Positions 45,000-57,732 of a stretch of 64,000 bases of DNA are shown here, one piece after another; the first letter of the stretch is position 1; each line of letters starts with the position of its first letter. The translations under genes and the position numbers were made by a program. The DNA comes from Tretioscincus oriximinensis. Lineage: Eukaryota > Chordata > Lepidosauria > Squamata > Gymnophthalmidae. The stretch lies in assembly GCA_022410635.1 (NCBI GenBank), contig JAJVDF010000379.1, positions 310,001-374,000 of the forward strand, in the 5' to 3' direction. The notes beneath the pieces are model-generated. The model searched no databases and was not told where the DNA came from. It saw only the letters and a program-made list of their open reading frames with translations.

Positions 45000-45619
45000 T
45001 GTTCTGAGTAGAATATTAAGGCATGCAACCTTAAACTAACTACCTTGTTATATACCTGGAGGCTAAAGCAGTTTTAATCTGTTCTCTTGAATTATATATT
45101 TCTCGTATTCCGCACAATATATGGTAACCCTCTGTTTTCCACAACACCACCTCAAATGGATTTGCTTGGCAGAAAATTAATCCAGTTGACTGTGAAGGAT
45201 TTTTCATTTTTAAATATTTGCTTTCACTTAGCAGCTCACTTCCTCCTATGACATTTCAATTAGTGGCCATTCAGAATCTCTGACTTTGGAAGGTCATTTT
45301 AGTTTTGTTCTCCTCAGTGCATTTTCCTTTGCAAAAGTACTTTGGCAGTCAGCTCTTCTTTGGCACTTTGTTCATTCTTTTTTTAAAAAAAAATGTACAG
45401 GTGGAGAAAAAGGAAAATCTTGATCAAATTCATCAATGTCTTTAAAGCTTCTGTGATCAAGATTTACTTTACTTTTGTGGAAATAAGACAACTGATCATT
45501 TATAACTTTGTTCCCCCCAATTTTGCTTATCAGTTGGAATCAAATATTTTTAATAATGCAAGTTTACACTTGTTATGTGAAACATGATCTCAGTCCCAAT
45601 ACTTTTTAAAAATCAAGTT

Positions 45620-46130
45620 ATATTTGGTATCCTCCTGGAAAGGCTAAGTGGTTTAGGAGTTGGTGGCGTGGTATTGCTGTGGTTCTGCTCCTATCTCCAA
45701 GGCTCCTCCCAGAGAATGGTGGTGGGATTCCTCAGGGATCAGTCCTCTCCCCCATGCTGTTTAACATCTGTAAGAGGTCATCAGGAGATTTGAAGTATCA
45801 TCAATATGCAGGTAACACCCATGTCTATCACTCTGTTCCATCTGAATCAGGAGAGGTAATTGAAGTGCTTGACAGGTGCCTGAAGGCAGTAAATGGGCTG
45901 GATGGCAGTCAGCAAATTGAAGATGAGTCCAGATAAGACAGAGTGCTGTGTGTCTTAGCATACTAATTCCGTGAAGTTGGAAGGCATCCTTTCCTTGAGG
46001 GGGTTGAATTGCCCTATTGGGGATGGGTGTGAAATCTGGGGGTGCTTCTGGATCCGGTGGTGATACTTGAAGATCAGGTAGAAGCAGTGGTCAGGAGTGT
46101 TTGCTTCCAGCTACCTTTAGTTTGCCAGTT
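45620..46130 (+). pseudogene. L2-type LINE reverse transcriptase relic
   Basis: Broken + strand frames give 'GGGIPQGSVLSPMLFNI' (the PQG-S-L-P-LF box of non-LTR reverse transcriptases), then 'YQYAGNTHVYHSVPSES' where active elements have Y-ADDT, so the catalytic Asp pair is gone. 'VLDRCLKAV' and 'SPDKTEC' follow and are typical of the L2 clade after motif C. The next block, near 46030-46080, reads like the L2 'LGVLLD..L.LEDQV'. Several shifts (45790, 45935). Endonuclease absent. Confidence 0.75.
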
Positions 46131-46250
46131 TCTGACAGCAAAGGTAATCAGTAAATGGAATAAACTGCCCCAGGAACTGGTGAGCCCTTCATCATGGGAT
46201 GTCTTCAAACAGAGACTGGGCAGTTACCCATGGTTTAGTGAAGGCTGCAT
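46131..46250 (+). repeat. LINE-like C-terminal piece
   Basis: Reads 'WNKLPQELVSPSSWDVFKQ', a block common at the end of CR1/L3-type ORF2. Adjacent to L2 but of a different lineage by appearance; origin uncertain. Confidence 0.4.
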
Positions 46251-46269
46251 TGAACAAGATATTGAACCT

Positions 46270-46375
46270 GTAGAGTCAATGATTCCATATTCTGGAATAG
46301 GAGTCTACCATCTACATGCTAAGGGACATTCTGGGATTTAATCTGAGATAAAATCCAGAGCAGAAAAAGGTCAAG
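46270..46375 (+). repeat. short inverted-repeat element, weak copy
   Basis: 'tattctggaataggagtc', 'accatctacatgctaaggg', 'cattctgggatttaatctg'. Parallel to 14300-14390 but shorter and more diverged. Confidence 0.35.
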
Positions 46376-47494
46376 GAGGACAATTTTTCAGTCTTCCTAC
46401 CAATTGGCTGCATTGAACAAGCAATTCCCTTAATCTGGCTCATAGCATTTCCACAAGCACCTGTGAGACCCTTGTTTGCTTCCTTTCAGAACAGTGACTA
46501 GAGTTTCCATCCTTGGAAATATGTCACCTTGCAAATGGGAGGAAGGATGCCAACACCTGCCACATTTATTAACAACGGATTTGCATTTTAGAAGGTGGTA
46601 GCCAATATTGCTGAAGGACACAAATCCTACAGGAACTTCAGCAAGGGCCAAACTCATCTCATTAACCATAAGAACTAGAAGCCAACTTCTGAAATTTTAA
46701 TTCTCTCTCCTTGTTTCACCCTCATTTTCATTTTTTTGTACATCGCTATAGATTCATATTGACCATAAATAAAATGTAAACCAAAGATAGCCAGTACTCA
46801 AACATACTAGACCCACTCTTTAAGCCATATGTTTGTTTGTCAATTCACTTTTGTATCTCAGAAACTATGAATAGGAATAACCAGCACTTCTCTGTCTTAC
46901 CTGTTAAATACTTTTCTAGTACAAGTAACTGTCATGTATTTTTAGCTTTTAGCCCCTTTTCCAATAGAATGTTTTCCACTCTGTTATTACTTGGTGCATG
47001 CCAAACTCAGAGTGCATGCCTTAGTAACTTAAATTGATGGCCCACAAGGGAAGTCCTGCAATGATAGATTGAATGCCTTGCCTTTATCCACTCAGACCAG
47101 AATCTAGTCCCCTTCACATCAAATTCCAGATCAACATGAAGCTTTGGACCATACCTTTAGCCCACCTCCCTTGCCCCCAAATCCTATCTCATGGGATCTC
47201 ATTGTTAGCTTGAGAAAAAAATATGGAATAATGACAGGTACGGGGAACACTCAGAATAATGTGGAATCTCTGTGGAAATTTTTAAAAATCTGGCTGTTCT
47301 CCCGTCTTTTTAAAAAAATTACATAGCATGTTGTACACAACATACTCTCAAATCTTTCTGTTGCTTGTTGAATGGAAGACCTTTTCAATATCAATTGTAT
47401 TAAAGTAGAAAGGGCTCTGGTAAATATTTTAGACACCCAGTCTGTTAAATAGCTTTTAAATGTCAACTGCAGGAGTTTCCAAGAAGGTGGGGAG
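46376..47494. other. no recognised feature
   Basis: Non-coding; small open frames without domains. Confidence 0.45.
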
Positions 47495-47577
47495 CTTGAG
47501 AATGCCCAGAAACAATTGGTATGTGGACTATGTGGGTGGTGGCCAGATCCAGTAGGACTCTTATATTCTTATACATT
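47495..47577 (+). mobile_element. CR1 LINE 3' end, old copy
   Basis: 'gagaatgcccagaaacaatt', 'ggtggccagatccagtagg', 'cttatattcttata'. Diverged. Confidence 0.65.
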
Positions 47578-47599
47578 CTAAGCCCAAAGTGGGGTTTCC

Positions 47600-49060
47600 A
47601 ACTGCTCTTATCATTCTCCGGTTCTCAATCCACCATCTGCTACTGGTGCTAACCACATACTCTTGATTGTTAGTTGGCTTTGTTTCCTAACATTACAAAA
47701 AATCCCATTATGACCACCTAGTGCCTTCATTGGGAGGATGAAATAATGAGCCAGTTGGCCATTAGGTAGTTATCTCCTTCATTAGTCAGAAATCTTGATG
47801 ATTAGTATTAAGTTCTGACTGTTTTTCTCCCTGCTTTATTTGTTTCTCTCAGAATAAGATTTGGCTTTCTTTCTCAAAAAATATGTATCTTGTTTCCTAA
47901 ACTCTCCCCTCATTGTCAAATTTTAGATTATCAGTTCTATTTTGATTTTTTTATAAACACTTCTCTATGGTGAATGTTTTCCTCCCTAAAGGTCTCACTA
48001 TCTGACTAAAGCAGCTGTAACTTCTGTCTTTTCCCCTTTGCCAGGTGCCAATAGTGGAATTCTGCCATGAAGCCACTATGAGTCAATTACTGACTGAATA
48101 ACAGGAGCCAAGTCTGGATGAGATTCATTTCATTTTATTTATTCCGCAAAAGCTTTGCCTTCTTAAATAGTATGCCTGCATCTCCTCTCTCCATTTCTAA
48201 GCTCCTAATCAAAGGGCATTTCCTATACCCTGCTAGATTGTTTTAGTATGTCTTTTTCTCACAGCAGTTTTCTGGCCTTAAAATTACTGTATTTCTGATC
48301 ATATTAAATAGGAGGTGGGAAAACTTAGCCTTGATAAGCCCAGCTATCAACGTAGGGTTTAGAACCAAGCATATTTTGGGGTGATATTTGATGGCTGTTA
48401 ACTTTTTTAAACTGTTAATCTTTAATGAAAAATGCTTTGTCAGATCAAAATATATGTGCAGCTAAAGATCTGCAAAAAGGGAAACCAGATTTTACTCAGA
48501 GTCCTTTTCTAAAATGAATTAGCAAGCCACCTAGTTTGCTAACTAATTGACTAACTGACTAATAAAGATTGCTTTTAGATTATATTCATACACATCCAAG
48601 TGGGTAATGAAGCAAGAGAAGGTATTCAATATAAAGATGGACACTGCCTTTTGTTTTTCATGAGTGTCGTCCAGCCCAAGTTTGTATTTGATTTCAGGAA
48701 AAAGGAACTTGCATTCCATGGATCGTTATCCTGTGTGTGGCTACATCTGACATTAAGAATTATAAATTTGAAGCTACACATTTTTACATGAGAATGTTTG
48801 TCTGAAAAAGAAAAACAATCACCAAATAAATGTTGTTTTCTTTTCTCTCTTTGTAAAAAACCAGAGATAACTGTCTTTCTCTTCTTGCCCATTTTAATAA
48901 TTCTTTAACAATGCATTGTGTCAACTGGAAAAATAAAGGACAGAGGATGGTCTCCCTAGGAGACAAGGCAATAAACAGGCTACTTGTTATGGTAGGACTC
49001 ATAGCACCTTTCTGTGTGGTATGGTCAAGACAATAAGGCTAAGATAGGTTTGTGGTGCTC
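47600..49060. other. no recognised feature
   Basis: Non-coding; overlapping sense and antisense frames at 48600-48892 show no domain. Confidence 0.45.
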
Positions 49061-49147
49061 TTAGCATGCACCAAAGGTTATTTACATTGTGTGTGTTGCA
49101 ACACGTTCCATCTTTGAAGGCCAAGAATGGTGAAGGTGAAGAAGGTG

Positions 49148-49436
49148 AAGAACTGGGTTTTTATACCCTACTTTTCTCACCCAAAGGGATGAAAGCGGTT
49201 TACAATGGTATTTTTCACCCGAAAGCTTACATTTCATCTTCCCCACCAGGCTGTGGTGGCTCCCATTTATCAGTCAGTCGCAATTTTCTGCAATTCTTTC
49301 TTTTGAATAGTTGGGTTGGCTAGAGTTACAGGCTAGCAGAAGGTGCTCACCCCTCCCTACGTTCGACACAGAGCTTCGAAACCTGATCTCCCAGAGGAGA
49401 GACAGTTTCCTATGCGACTGAGCTATTCATGCCTGC
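49148..49436 (-). mobile_element. tRNA-derived SINE, non-Sauria family (copy 4)
   Basis: Full-length minus-strand copy. Reversed, it begins 'gcaggcatgaatagctcag' (A-box), has 'caggtttcgaagctctgtg' (B-box, GGTTTCGAAGC), then 'ggaggggtgagcacctt' and 'gagccaccacagcctggtgg', and ends 'ataaaaacccagttcttc'. The best preserved head of the four copies. Confidence 0.8.
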
Positions 49437-49439
49437 AAT

Positions 49440-50580
49440 GAACATTTCTGGCCTTCAAAGTTCCTGATCAGAGCCACTTGACTCAGATGACTGGAAATCT
49501 TGCACTTCCAGATTTATTTAAGTGAAATGGTTCTGGTGTAATGGAGCACAATCAGTATCCTGTACGCACATGAGTCAGATAAAATAACTGGAGACTGTAT
49601 GGGTTGCTAGAGTGCAGTAAACATTAGAGGCATGCTACATCCTGATCTCCACATTCTATTTCCTGCACATTGGAGGTGAGTTCACCTTCTGTCTGACCCA
49701 TGGATCCAAGCGTGTCCAGCCTTCTCTGCACTCTAAAAGCATTTAGAGCACAGTAAACAGCCTCCTCATGTGATGCAATTTATGTAAGCCTCAGAGATAT
49801 TACACAGAATAAGTTTTGTCTGGACAGGGCCTCCATTTTAAAGTTCTGAAGAAGAATCCGGAGCTGCTTTTATGCAAATATAAAGATTTCATTGGCTCTT
49901 GGAGTGCAGGGACTGAATGACAAGTAAAATGAAGACAGACGGCAAACATGCTTATTTTTAAGCGTTTGCAAAGTGGAGGAAACAGACAGGTGGGGATGTA
50001 GCCTAAGTTTCATTGTTTTACTCCCATGAACTGCTTGAACACCTTTTCTGATGTAGATAAAGCATCAACCAAGAAACATGGCCTCCTAATATACTATTAT
50101 ATGGCATGAATGAGATGTTTCACTAACCTCTTCTAAACTAATCTATTAGCCCAGTAATCTATACTGTACCTATAGCAAGCTTATATTGGTGCAATTATTA
50201 TAGCTTCATCATATGTGAAGTCTTGGTTTCTCCTAGTTCTTTAGTGTAGTCTATTCTCTGTATTAGCTTTGGTGAGGAGTTCAGAATCCCCCTTTGGAGT
50301 TAGCTACAATTGGTTTGCCCCAACCTTCTCTATAAAAGACTCCCTCTGTTGAGTTAGTTTCTCTTTCATATCTAGAGGCAAGGNTTGCATTTTGTCTGGT
50401 GTTCAAAGCCTTTGCAGCTCAATCAGGCAACCTTAGCACCAACTAACTAAGCAACTAAGTAACCAACTAGTCCAAGAGACATTTTGGAGCTTCTGACTAA
50501 TCTTTAGCTCCATTGGAAAGGAGTCCAGAATTCTTCAAACCTAAACATACCAGAAAGAGGACAGCAATCAAGAGAACACC
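49440..50580. other. mostly unannotated; one stray element end
   Basis: 'tgtctggacagggcctcc' near 49817 matches the terminal repeat of the 14262 element. The rest is non-coding without a named feature. Confidence 0.35.
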
Positions 50581-50584
50581 TTGA

Positions 50585-50670
50585 TTAAATAATTAAATTT
50601 TTTTAATTAAAAATTAAAATTAAAATTAAAAAATTGATTAAAATAAAGTACTATTTAATTTTATTTCTAT
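50585..50670. repeat. AATTAAA low-complexity tract
   Basis: Repeated ATTAAA/TTTAATT units, A/T only for most of its length. Confidence 0.85.
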
Positions 50671-51947
50671 AAGCCCCTGGGGTGGAGTAACCCTTCATTT
50701 ATTTTCTTCAAGTAAAACTATTTATTTTGCTTTATACCTTGCCTTGAGTGCTTTGTTTGGAGATTCTAGTCTCAAAGGGTAAACAGATAGCACCTGAGCA
50801 TAGACCACACACCAGAGCCTCTCAACCCAGGTGTGCCATCACATCATAGGTGACTTGACGAAGGGGGAAATCTCCTTAGACAATATTAAAACATTTTCTT
50901 ATGAGACCGAAAACAGCTTTTGATCAAATTTGCTCCTTTATCGTTTATATGGATCCAATCAGAGAATCACCTGATAAGCATATTAAGTTAAAATTTCAAA
51001 AAGCTCCTTATGAAGTTACTCTTATGATTAAAGAACAAATTAAGAATAAGAAACAGTAAAATGACATTTGTCATTTAAAAGTGAGAGCAGGAAATTAGGC
51101 ATTTTTCTGATGATTCTGCTGCATATAAGAAACCGTGTCACACAGCAGGTATCTTAATAACTATTATAGGAACATAATAACACAAACAAGCTGCCTAAGC
51201 TTATAAAAATAGTCCAGCACTTAAATGAATAATTTTCTGTTTACTCAGGGCATCTGGCCCATAGCAATTGTGGCCTTCTGCTGCTCCTCTCTCTGAGGGC
51301 TCGTTCACCTGTTATTTTATTGCTCATTAAAAACGGAGGCTTGGCCAAACAACAAACCACATCATTAAGGAAAGTTTGTGCTCAATCCATATTTGTTGTG
51401 CAATAAACTATTCTGAGAGACTGGTCTGTATTGATACAATAGTGTTAAGGTTCCCGATATGAAAATACTAAAATGCATGGACTCTTTTACAATAATCCAT
51501 ACGTCACTTTTCCTTTTTAAAGTATGTTAAACTAGCAGAATTAGCCTGTTGCTTTACGGTAATGCAGANACCTCCCTTCCCCTTGCTTCAATCCATGCCT
51601 CCACCCAGTCCCTCCCCCCATTGTCCCCCCCCCCCAACCCCTTTTCACTTGCTGCTTCTTTCTTTCTCCCTTCTCTCTTTGGTCTTTCCTCCTACTACTT
51701 CCCTTATTTTACCCCCTTCCTCTCTGGAGGCTGCCAAAGTTCTGAGCCCTGTTACTGGTCTCTGGAGGCTGCCAAGACTCTAAACCCTGCCATTAGTTGT
51801 TATACCCAAAGAGTTGTTGGACTCTTTGGTATGTGTTTTATTATATGTTTCATGTTAAATATGTTACAGGCCTACTCAGAAGAGGCAAAACAGAACAGAA
51901 ATCTTAAAATTTATTGGTAACCTTGTGTACAATCATTATATAACAGC

Positions 51948-52151
51948 AAGCAAGGGAGCATTGTAGCACTTTGGAGACTAATAAGAGGAAGGTTGGTAGC
52001 ATGCACTTTCACAGGAAATGCAACTACTACAGAGGTAGACTTGACTCCAGAAGCACATGCCACCTACCTTTCTCTTTTTAGTATACAAAATGGTACAAGT
52101 CTCTCTTGCTGGATTTTTTTTTAACAAAGTCTAACACAGCTATTTCTTTGA
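51948..52151. mobile_element. complete Penelope-type fold-back element with 17-bp target duplication
   Basis: 204 bp between direct repeats 'aatcattatataacagc' (51931-51947) and 'aatcattataaaacagc' (52152-52168), one mismatch. Left half: 'agcattgtagcactttgg', 'agactaataagaggaagg', 'ttggtagcatg'. Right half inverted: 'catgccacctacctttctc', 'agtctctcttgctgg', then 'aaagtctaacacagctatttc'. No coding capacity. Confidence 0.75.
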
Positions 52152-52169
52152 AATCATTATAAAACAGCT

Positions 52170-55100
52170 AATTCTTCAAAACCTTCATAATTTTAATCAA
52201 CCTACAGAGAAGGGAGGTACAGATCTGCATGAGTTTATGCAGAAAGGTAAGCAGATCTTCCAGAGATGGTAAAATAGTCAAAGAAAAATATCCATATACC
52301 GTCTGAAAGTTGCAAGGGCAGAAGCTTCCAAAGACCAGCAGCTTCTGGAGGAGAGGGGGGCATCTCAGATGATGTGCTTGTGTCCTCAACATATTGATTA
52401 ATATTACAGGGCAAGCACACTTTATAGGTAAACTCAATCAGGGCAACATTTTGGCCACTCTATCCTGTAAAATGATGCAGGGCTTCCTGTGTATTGTACC
52501 AGTCTGGGGAAGGGAGGCATGTGTACCCTTTCTTAATGAATAGTATTCCAAGGAGAAATGCCCTTTCTTTCTTTATCATAGCACTATTTCATTCATGCTG
52601 TGCTGCCATCTTTTCAAGAGGTGAGTGGGTAGGTGGGGATCCCTTATGGTGATTTATAACAATTTGGAGAAGAAGTGTCTTTGTCTACAAACCATGCTGG
52701 CCACTTTCAATTGTGGTGAGTTTTTGTGCTTTCCTGAAAACAAAGACTTGCTTTCACTATTTTTTTAGACAGCCCAAACCTTGTATTAGTACTTTTTAAC
52801 CTCAAGTTTTCACTTAGGAAAAACAGAAACACCTAGTGAGTTAGTTCTATAATCAGCAGACATGCCTGGCTTGCTTCTAAACCAAGGCCTCCTCTACTGG
52901 CAAGTTAAAGTCCACAATCTAAAAGTTATTGAGAGTTTCACTCCTCTCTACTTATCTCCATAATCCGTGTGCAACCTGTGGGAAAAAGTAGTAGGATTAT
53001 GCAATATTGAAGTGGGACTCTTGGGGGAGATAAATGAAGGGCCCCTTCCCGCCTGTGTCCTTACCCTTCTTTTTAAATGCTGCAGAATGGCTGGGTCTGT
53101 GACGCCAGTTACTGCACTACATGCCAACAAGTAGTTCCAGTGTGTTGCATGTGGGCACAGCATAATCTTGGCTTGTGGTGATTCAAGCCAGACATAGTAT
53201 TTTTAGCTCACTAATAAGGAAAGTCAAACTTCTCTAGACACAGTGAGCCAGTTTGACCAGGCTTCATGAAACATCATCACAACGCTTGTGTACAATCCAT
53301 AGCATTTTTGTGGCCATGGTGGCATTTTACAGACACTATAAAAGATCATGGTGGTGTCTTATGATCATTTCATGCTATTTTTGCAGCTGTGACAGCCTTT
53401 CATCGCCACCATGACTGGAGAGGAAGTGGCCTATAAAAGTTGATGATAGTTCACAATAATCTTGTGGCTGCTGCCATAGCCCTTTACAATGGATACAAAA
53501 AGGTTCCTTTCCTCCCCCTCCCCAACAGGGGTTATATAAATTATATATATATAAAATACTTCCTACTCTTCTTCAGATTTTGGAAATGTAGCAGAAAAAG
53601 GAACCTTGAAGCACTAGCTAGCTGGGAGCAATGAGTTTTACTTTTTACATTGCAAATTTAATTTTTCTTTTTAACTGCTCCCTGTTGATTTAACTCTAGC
53701 AAATAACAGAACACTCCAATACTGACCTCTTTACATAGAATCACAACTCTCTCGTTCCTAAGAGTAAAATAATAGTGAGTCTTTAAAAAGTGCCAGAGCT
53801 CTTTGGAGAATTTCTCTTGCAAGATAAGTTGCCTCCATTCAACCCTCCAAAGTTTTAAAATTATTTTGGATCAAATAAAACCCAAGATTATCAAGAAGAC
53901 CTGACAACTAAAGACAAATAATAAATACCAAAACCTCTATTAAAGCTCTAGTCCTCTCTAACCTTCTCCTTCATACATGTTTTGGTTCAAGGTTGGCTAG
54001 TGTATGTATAATTCATAATGCTCAATGAGGTCAATTTTCATGTGGAATAGAACTTCAGTTTTAATAGCAGCTACAACTAAAGCTTACATTGACTTATCTT
54101 GTGTGATATGCACATCTTACCTAGCTTATTGAAGCATAAAATTCAGCACATTTCCTGTCATCCCCCCACCCAAAAAACTTTGACTGACCTTTTCATACTA
54201 GAATAGAGCTTGACCATACACATACCACTATGGAATATGGTAAAAACCAAAACCCTTATAGCAGATAAAGCTAATTGTGGAAAGGGCTGCCCACACCTTC
54301 CAAGAGTACAGCAGACTATGTAGGGTGAGGATATCATCATCATTCTATTTAGCCGGTGGCTTCTGATCCTTTGGTATCACTGTCATTTAGCTGTCATACC
54401 CTGTTCCAATGGGCATCAGTAATCACTAAATAATAAGAGTCACTCCCTCAGGCCTTACTTGAATGCTTGACAGAATATTGTCGTGAAATGTGGCCTACAT
54501 TAATTTCCAACTAAAGTTGGGACAGCCTTCCATTTCTGAAACTCTAAATAATGTCTGTTTATCAATCAGTTCTGAGTTACATAGGCCAGTGGTCTAATAT
54601 GATGTAGGAGAGTATATTGTGCTCCTAGCAAATTATGGAAATGATTTTCCCCAAGTAGGAAATGTTTACATATTTACATATTATTAGTATTAGAATTTTA
54701 ATTTTTGTGCTTTTGCAAAAATTACCCTGACTTTTTTGGGTAACAGGAAAAGCTTTCTAGTCTGCATACAACATGCAATGCTCTTCTGTATTCAACTGTA
54801 TCTTTATCTTGTCTTTATTCAGAAACATTTTGCATGAGACATTAACCTTACATTCACTAGCTAGAGCTATTAATTTCACTTGGCTTCATGTCTTAAGGTC
54901 GAAATCATTAATCAAGGTTTCTATCATTAGCTCAGTTTCCTTTTCTATTAAGTGATTGTGGTTCTTTACTCTTAATGAGTCATGGAGATTTTTTTTTACA
55001 CCAAAATTGCTAAACAGTAATTATGACACACAAAGTAAGGATGGGTTCTTCTTCAGTATATTTTCCTCCCGTTGTTGATTTTTTAAAAAACTGAAAATAA

Positions 55101-55490
55101 TTAAATCGTGAATTCAAAGTAACCAATTGTACCATTACAGGCAATAAAAAGAAATCAATTATCTATTATTTTACTGTGCCTGCAGCATGGGGTACAGTGG
55201 TGGATTGTTGAAATAAACAATGCAGAACAATGAATGGGCTTTAAACATGGCCATAATGTGGTTCGGGTGGGTGGGGGGTGTATATGAAGCTTCTAGAGTA
55301 TGGCAGAAGCAAACAAAAGATTCCCTTCAAAGGTAACTCCAGTCTAATCTTCCTACCACATCACATGTTGGGTTCTGTAGGCAATGGGGATTGGCNTCGG
55401 ATCATTGGGCCCTCCAATATGGGTAAATACATCAGATGCTCCACCCAAATTAGAGAGCAGTTATTTATACCCTCTGAGCTGTGCTACAGA
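52170..55490. other. no recognised feature
   Basis: Long non-coding stretch. Short antisense frames at 52168-52437 and 52948-53163 carry no domain. One N near 55396. Confidence 0.4.
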
Positions 55491-55497
55491 TTTACAA

Positions 55498-56125
55498 TTA
55501 TTTACTGTATTTTGATTTCTTTACCGCCCTATACCCGAAGGTCTCAGGGCAGATAATAATAATAATAATAAAAATCAAATTAACATATTAAAATAACAAT
55601 ATTTGAAAGTAGGGAAGAGAAGCAGTTTTTTCAGCCAAAGGCCAGGTTAAGAAGATGCATCTTCAAGCATTTTCTTTCTTTTTTTGCCAAAAGATTTTCT
55701 TTTAATTTAGAAATGCTGTTATATGNGTAGAACAATTGGAATTAAATTAAACTCTGTACAAATACTAAAATACTATCTTCACACCCATCATAACATATGG
55801 GATACNAGAATATATATATATATATTCTGGTATCCTACACAGAGATGGTGATTGACACACCCCAAGGGGGAGGCTCCACGGAGATGGCCCTATCCTGGAT
55901 TCCCATCCACTTCGATACTGAGAGAGGTGGTACAGTGAGGAAGCCATCCTCTGAAGATCTTAAGGATCAGGCAGGTTGATATGGAANAAGGTGTTCCTAT
56001 ACATATTTGTGGCTCAAGTTATTTAGGGCCTTAAAAGTTAGCAATAATATCTCCAATCGGGCTCTGTAGCAATTTGGCAGTCAGTGAAGCTCTTTCAAGC
56101 CCAGTCTGATATGTTTCTGTCTAGT
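55498..56125. mobile_element. L2-type tail joined to unclassified reptile repeat
   Basis: Begins with the minus-strand tail 'ttctttaccgccctataccc' and 'gaaggtctcagggcag' plus an AAT run, then 'ggccaggttaagaagatgc'. A second part (55975-56115) has 'ttagggccttaaaagttagc' and 'ggcagtcagtgaagctc', which I recognise as a recurrent reptile repeat without knowing its class. A palindrome sits between the parts. Confidence 0.5.
55800..55835. repeat. 36-bp AT-cored palindrome
   Basis: 'ggatacnagaatatatat' and its exact complement, no loop; the N pairs with G, so the true base is probably C. Confidence 0.85.
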
Positions 56126-57261
56126 AATTCTGGTCATTCATTGCAACTAGAGATACTCAAAAGGGAAGGGAGATGTTAATCTTTCTCATTGTTTTTACCT
56201 ACAAAACGTTTTCTACCAAGATCCACATAATACTAGAATGTGCTCAATATGTGGTGTCCACATGCCACTACATCCCATTAGAGGTTGTGGAGCTCCCGCA
56301 TAGGGCTGGTACTTGTTCCACTTCCAGAGATCAAATCCACCCACAGCAGCACTCTGTTTGCAGATGAAGAANAAGACCTGAACAGTTTCCTATCAATGAG
56401 CTTTCTGATTTTGCATGTATGAATCCCTCATTATGAATTTTTTGTTGTGAATAAAGTAATTTTCTGTGTAATAGTATCTTACACTTTTGAGAACAATTAT
56501 GTAACAGTGCTTGCTGTGGATCTGATTGTTTTGGGAAGCATAAGATTTCAGTGGCTTAGNCCATATAGTGCCAGAGAATCACAGGTTTGAGCTTGCATCT
56601 GGAGGCACCCGAAGGAGCAATGTTGTTGTAATGACTTGGATTCTCCTTTCTTTGGCTTTCCTTGCACGTCTGAAGTAGCCTCTTGGTTTGGGCTGGCTCT
56701 TTGCTTAATTAATTGTTTAACCTGCAGCTGCCATGTGTGCTCTTCCCATTTAACAATAGGAGGCATAAAGGTGTATTAATAAGGGCCTTGCCTATGGTTA
56801 AAAAAAGAAGAGAGCTGAAAGATGTATTTGAAAATCTTAATGGGTTCCATTACACCACTTGTCTGTATACCAATTTTNTTATTGCATCTCATTAGCAGAA
56901 CTACATTTTATTAGACCATCACAAAGGGGCTTATTGAGGCACAGCAGCCAAATGATCTGGACAGGACAAATGGTAGAAGAGGCTGCAATTGAGTCCAGAT
57001 CTATTCACTAGTTTTTGAAGGCATTGTGACTCTTTTGAATCTAGGAAAACTATCATTTTGGTACCTTGATAAAGCAAAAAATGATTTTCTAATGCTTGAG
57101 CCCAAATCATGTCTTTCTGAGCATCCAAATTAAATGGCCTTTCTCTCTTATGCCCACAGATGACCCACNATTGCAAATCTGCATTTTCAAATGAGATATT
57201 TAACTTGTCAAAGAAGGGAACAACGAGAAGCTTGTCAGTAGTTTTCCATCTTAGTAAAAGG

Positions 57262-57732
57262 CCCCTCCCCGTGTCCTGTTTCATTCTGGAATTTAAATCT
57301 GGAATAACCCATTCATGATTGCATCTTCACTCACCTTTAATATTTCAGCGTTTCCTATCTTCTTGTTATATTTCCTTGTATTCTCAGCACATGACAATTC
57401 CCATAAGTCATTGTTGTGCTAGTCTTACTACAATTCCCAACATTTTCTGTGAGCCAGAGTCAATGAACTTTTGCAGCTAGCCTCAAGGTTTCGCTATATT
57501 TACCATTTTTCTATAATGGAAGTTACTACCAAGGCTTTTTATTGGATTTACCTTGTAGTCTAAAATGAATGTAGAAAAAAAAAGAACAGCTATCAGGAAA
57601 AAACGGGACCATGGGCCTTTTTAGCAAGAGGATTGCAAAATCTGCATGAACTCGTGGGGCGAATGCAGCCTGATATAAGCACCATAACAGTAAAAATTCT
57701 TTGTGGGAACACAGACAAAGATATTTCATCGT
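57262..57732 (+). repeat. ~450-bp interspersed repeat, copy 1
   Basis: Colinear with 62140-62578. Shared blocks include 'ggaataacccatt', 'actacaattcccaacatttt', 'gccagagtcaatgaa', 'ctagcctcaaggtttcg', 'tatttaccattt', 'atcaggaaaaaacgggacc' and 'tgcagcctgatata'. 'acaattcccaacat' is usual in reptile DNA-transposon derivatives. Right end 'ttctttgtgggaacacag'. No coding sequence. Confidence 0.65.
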
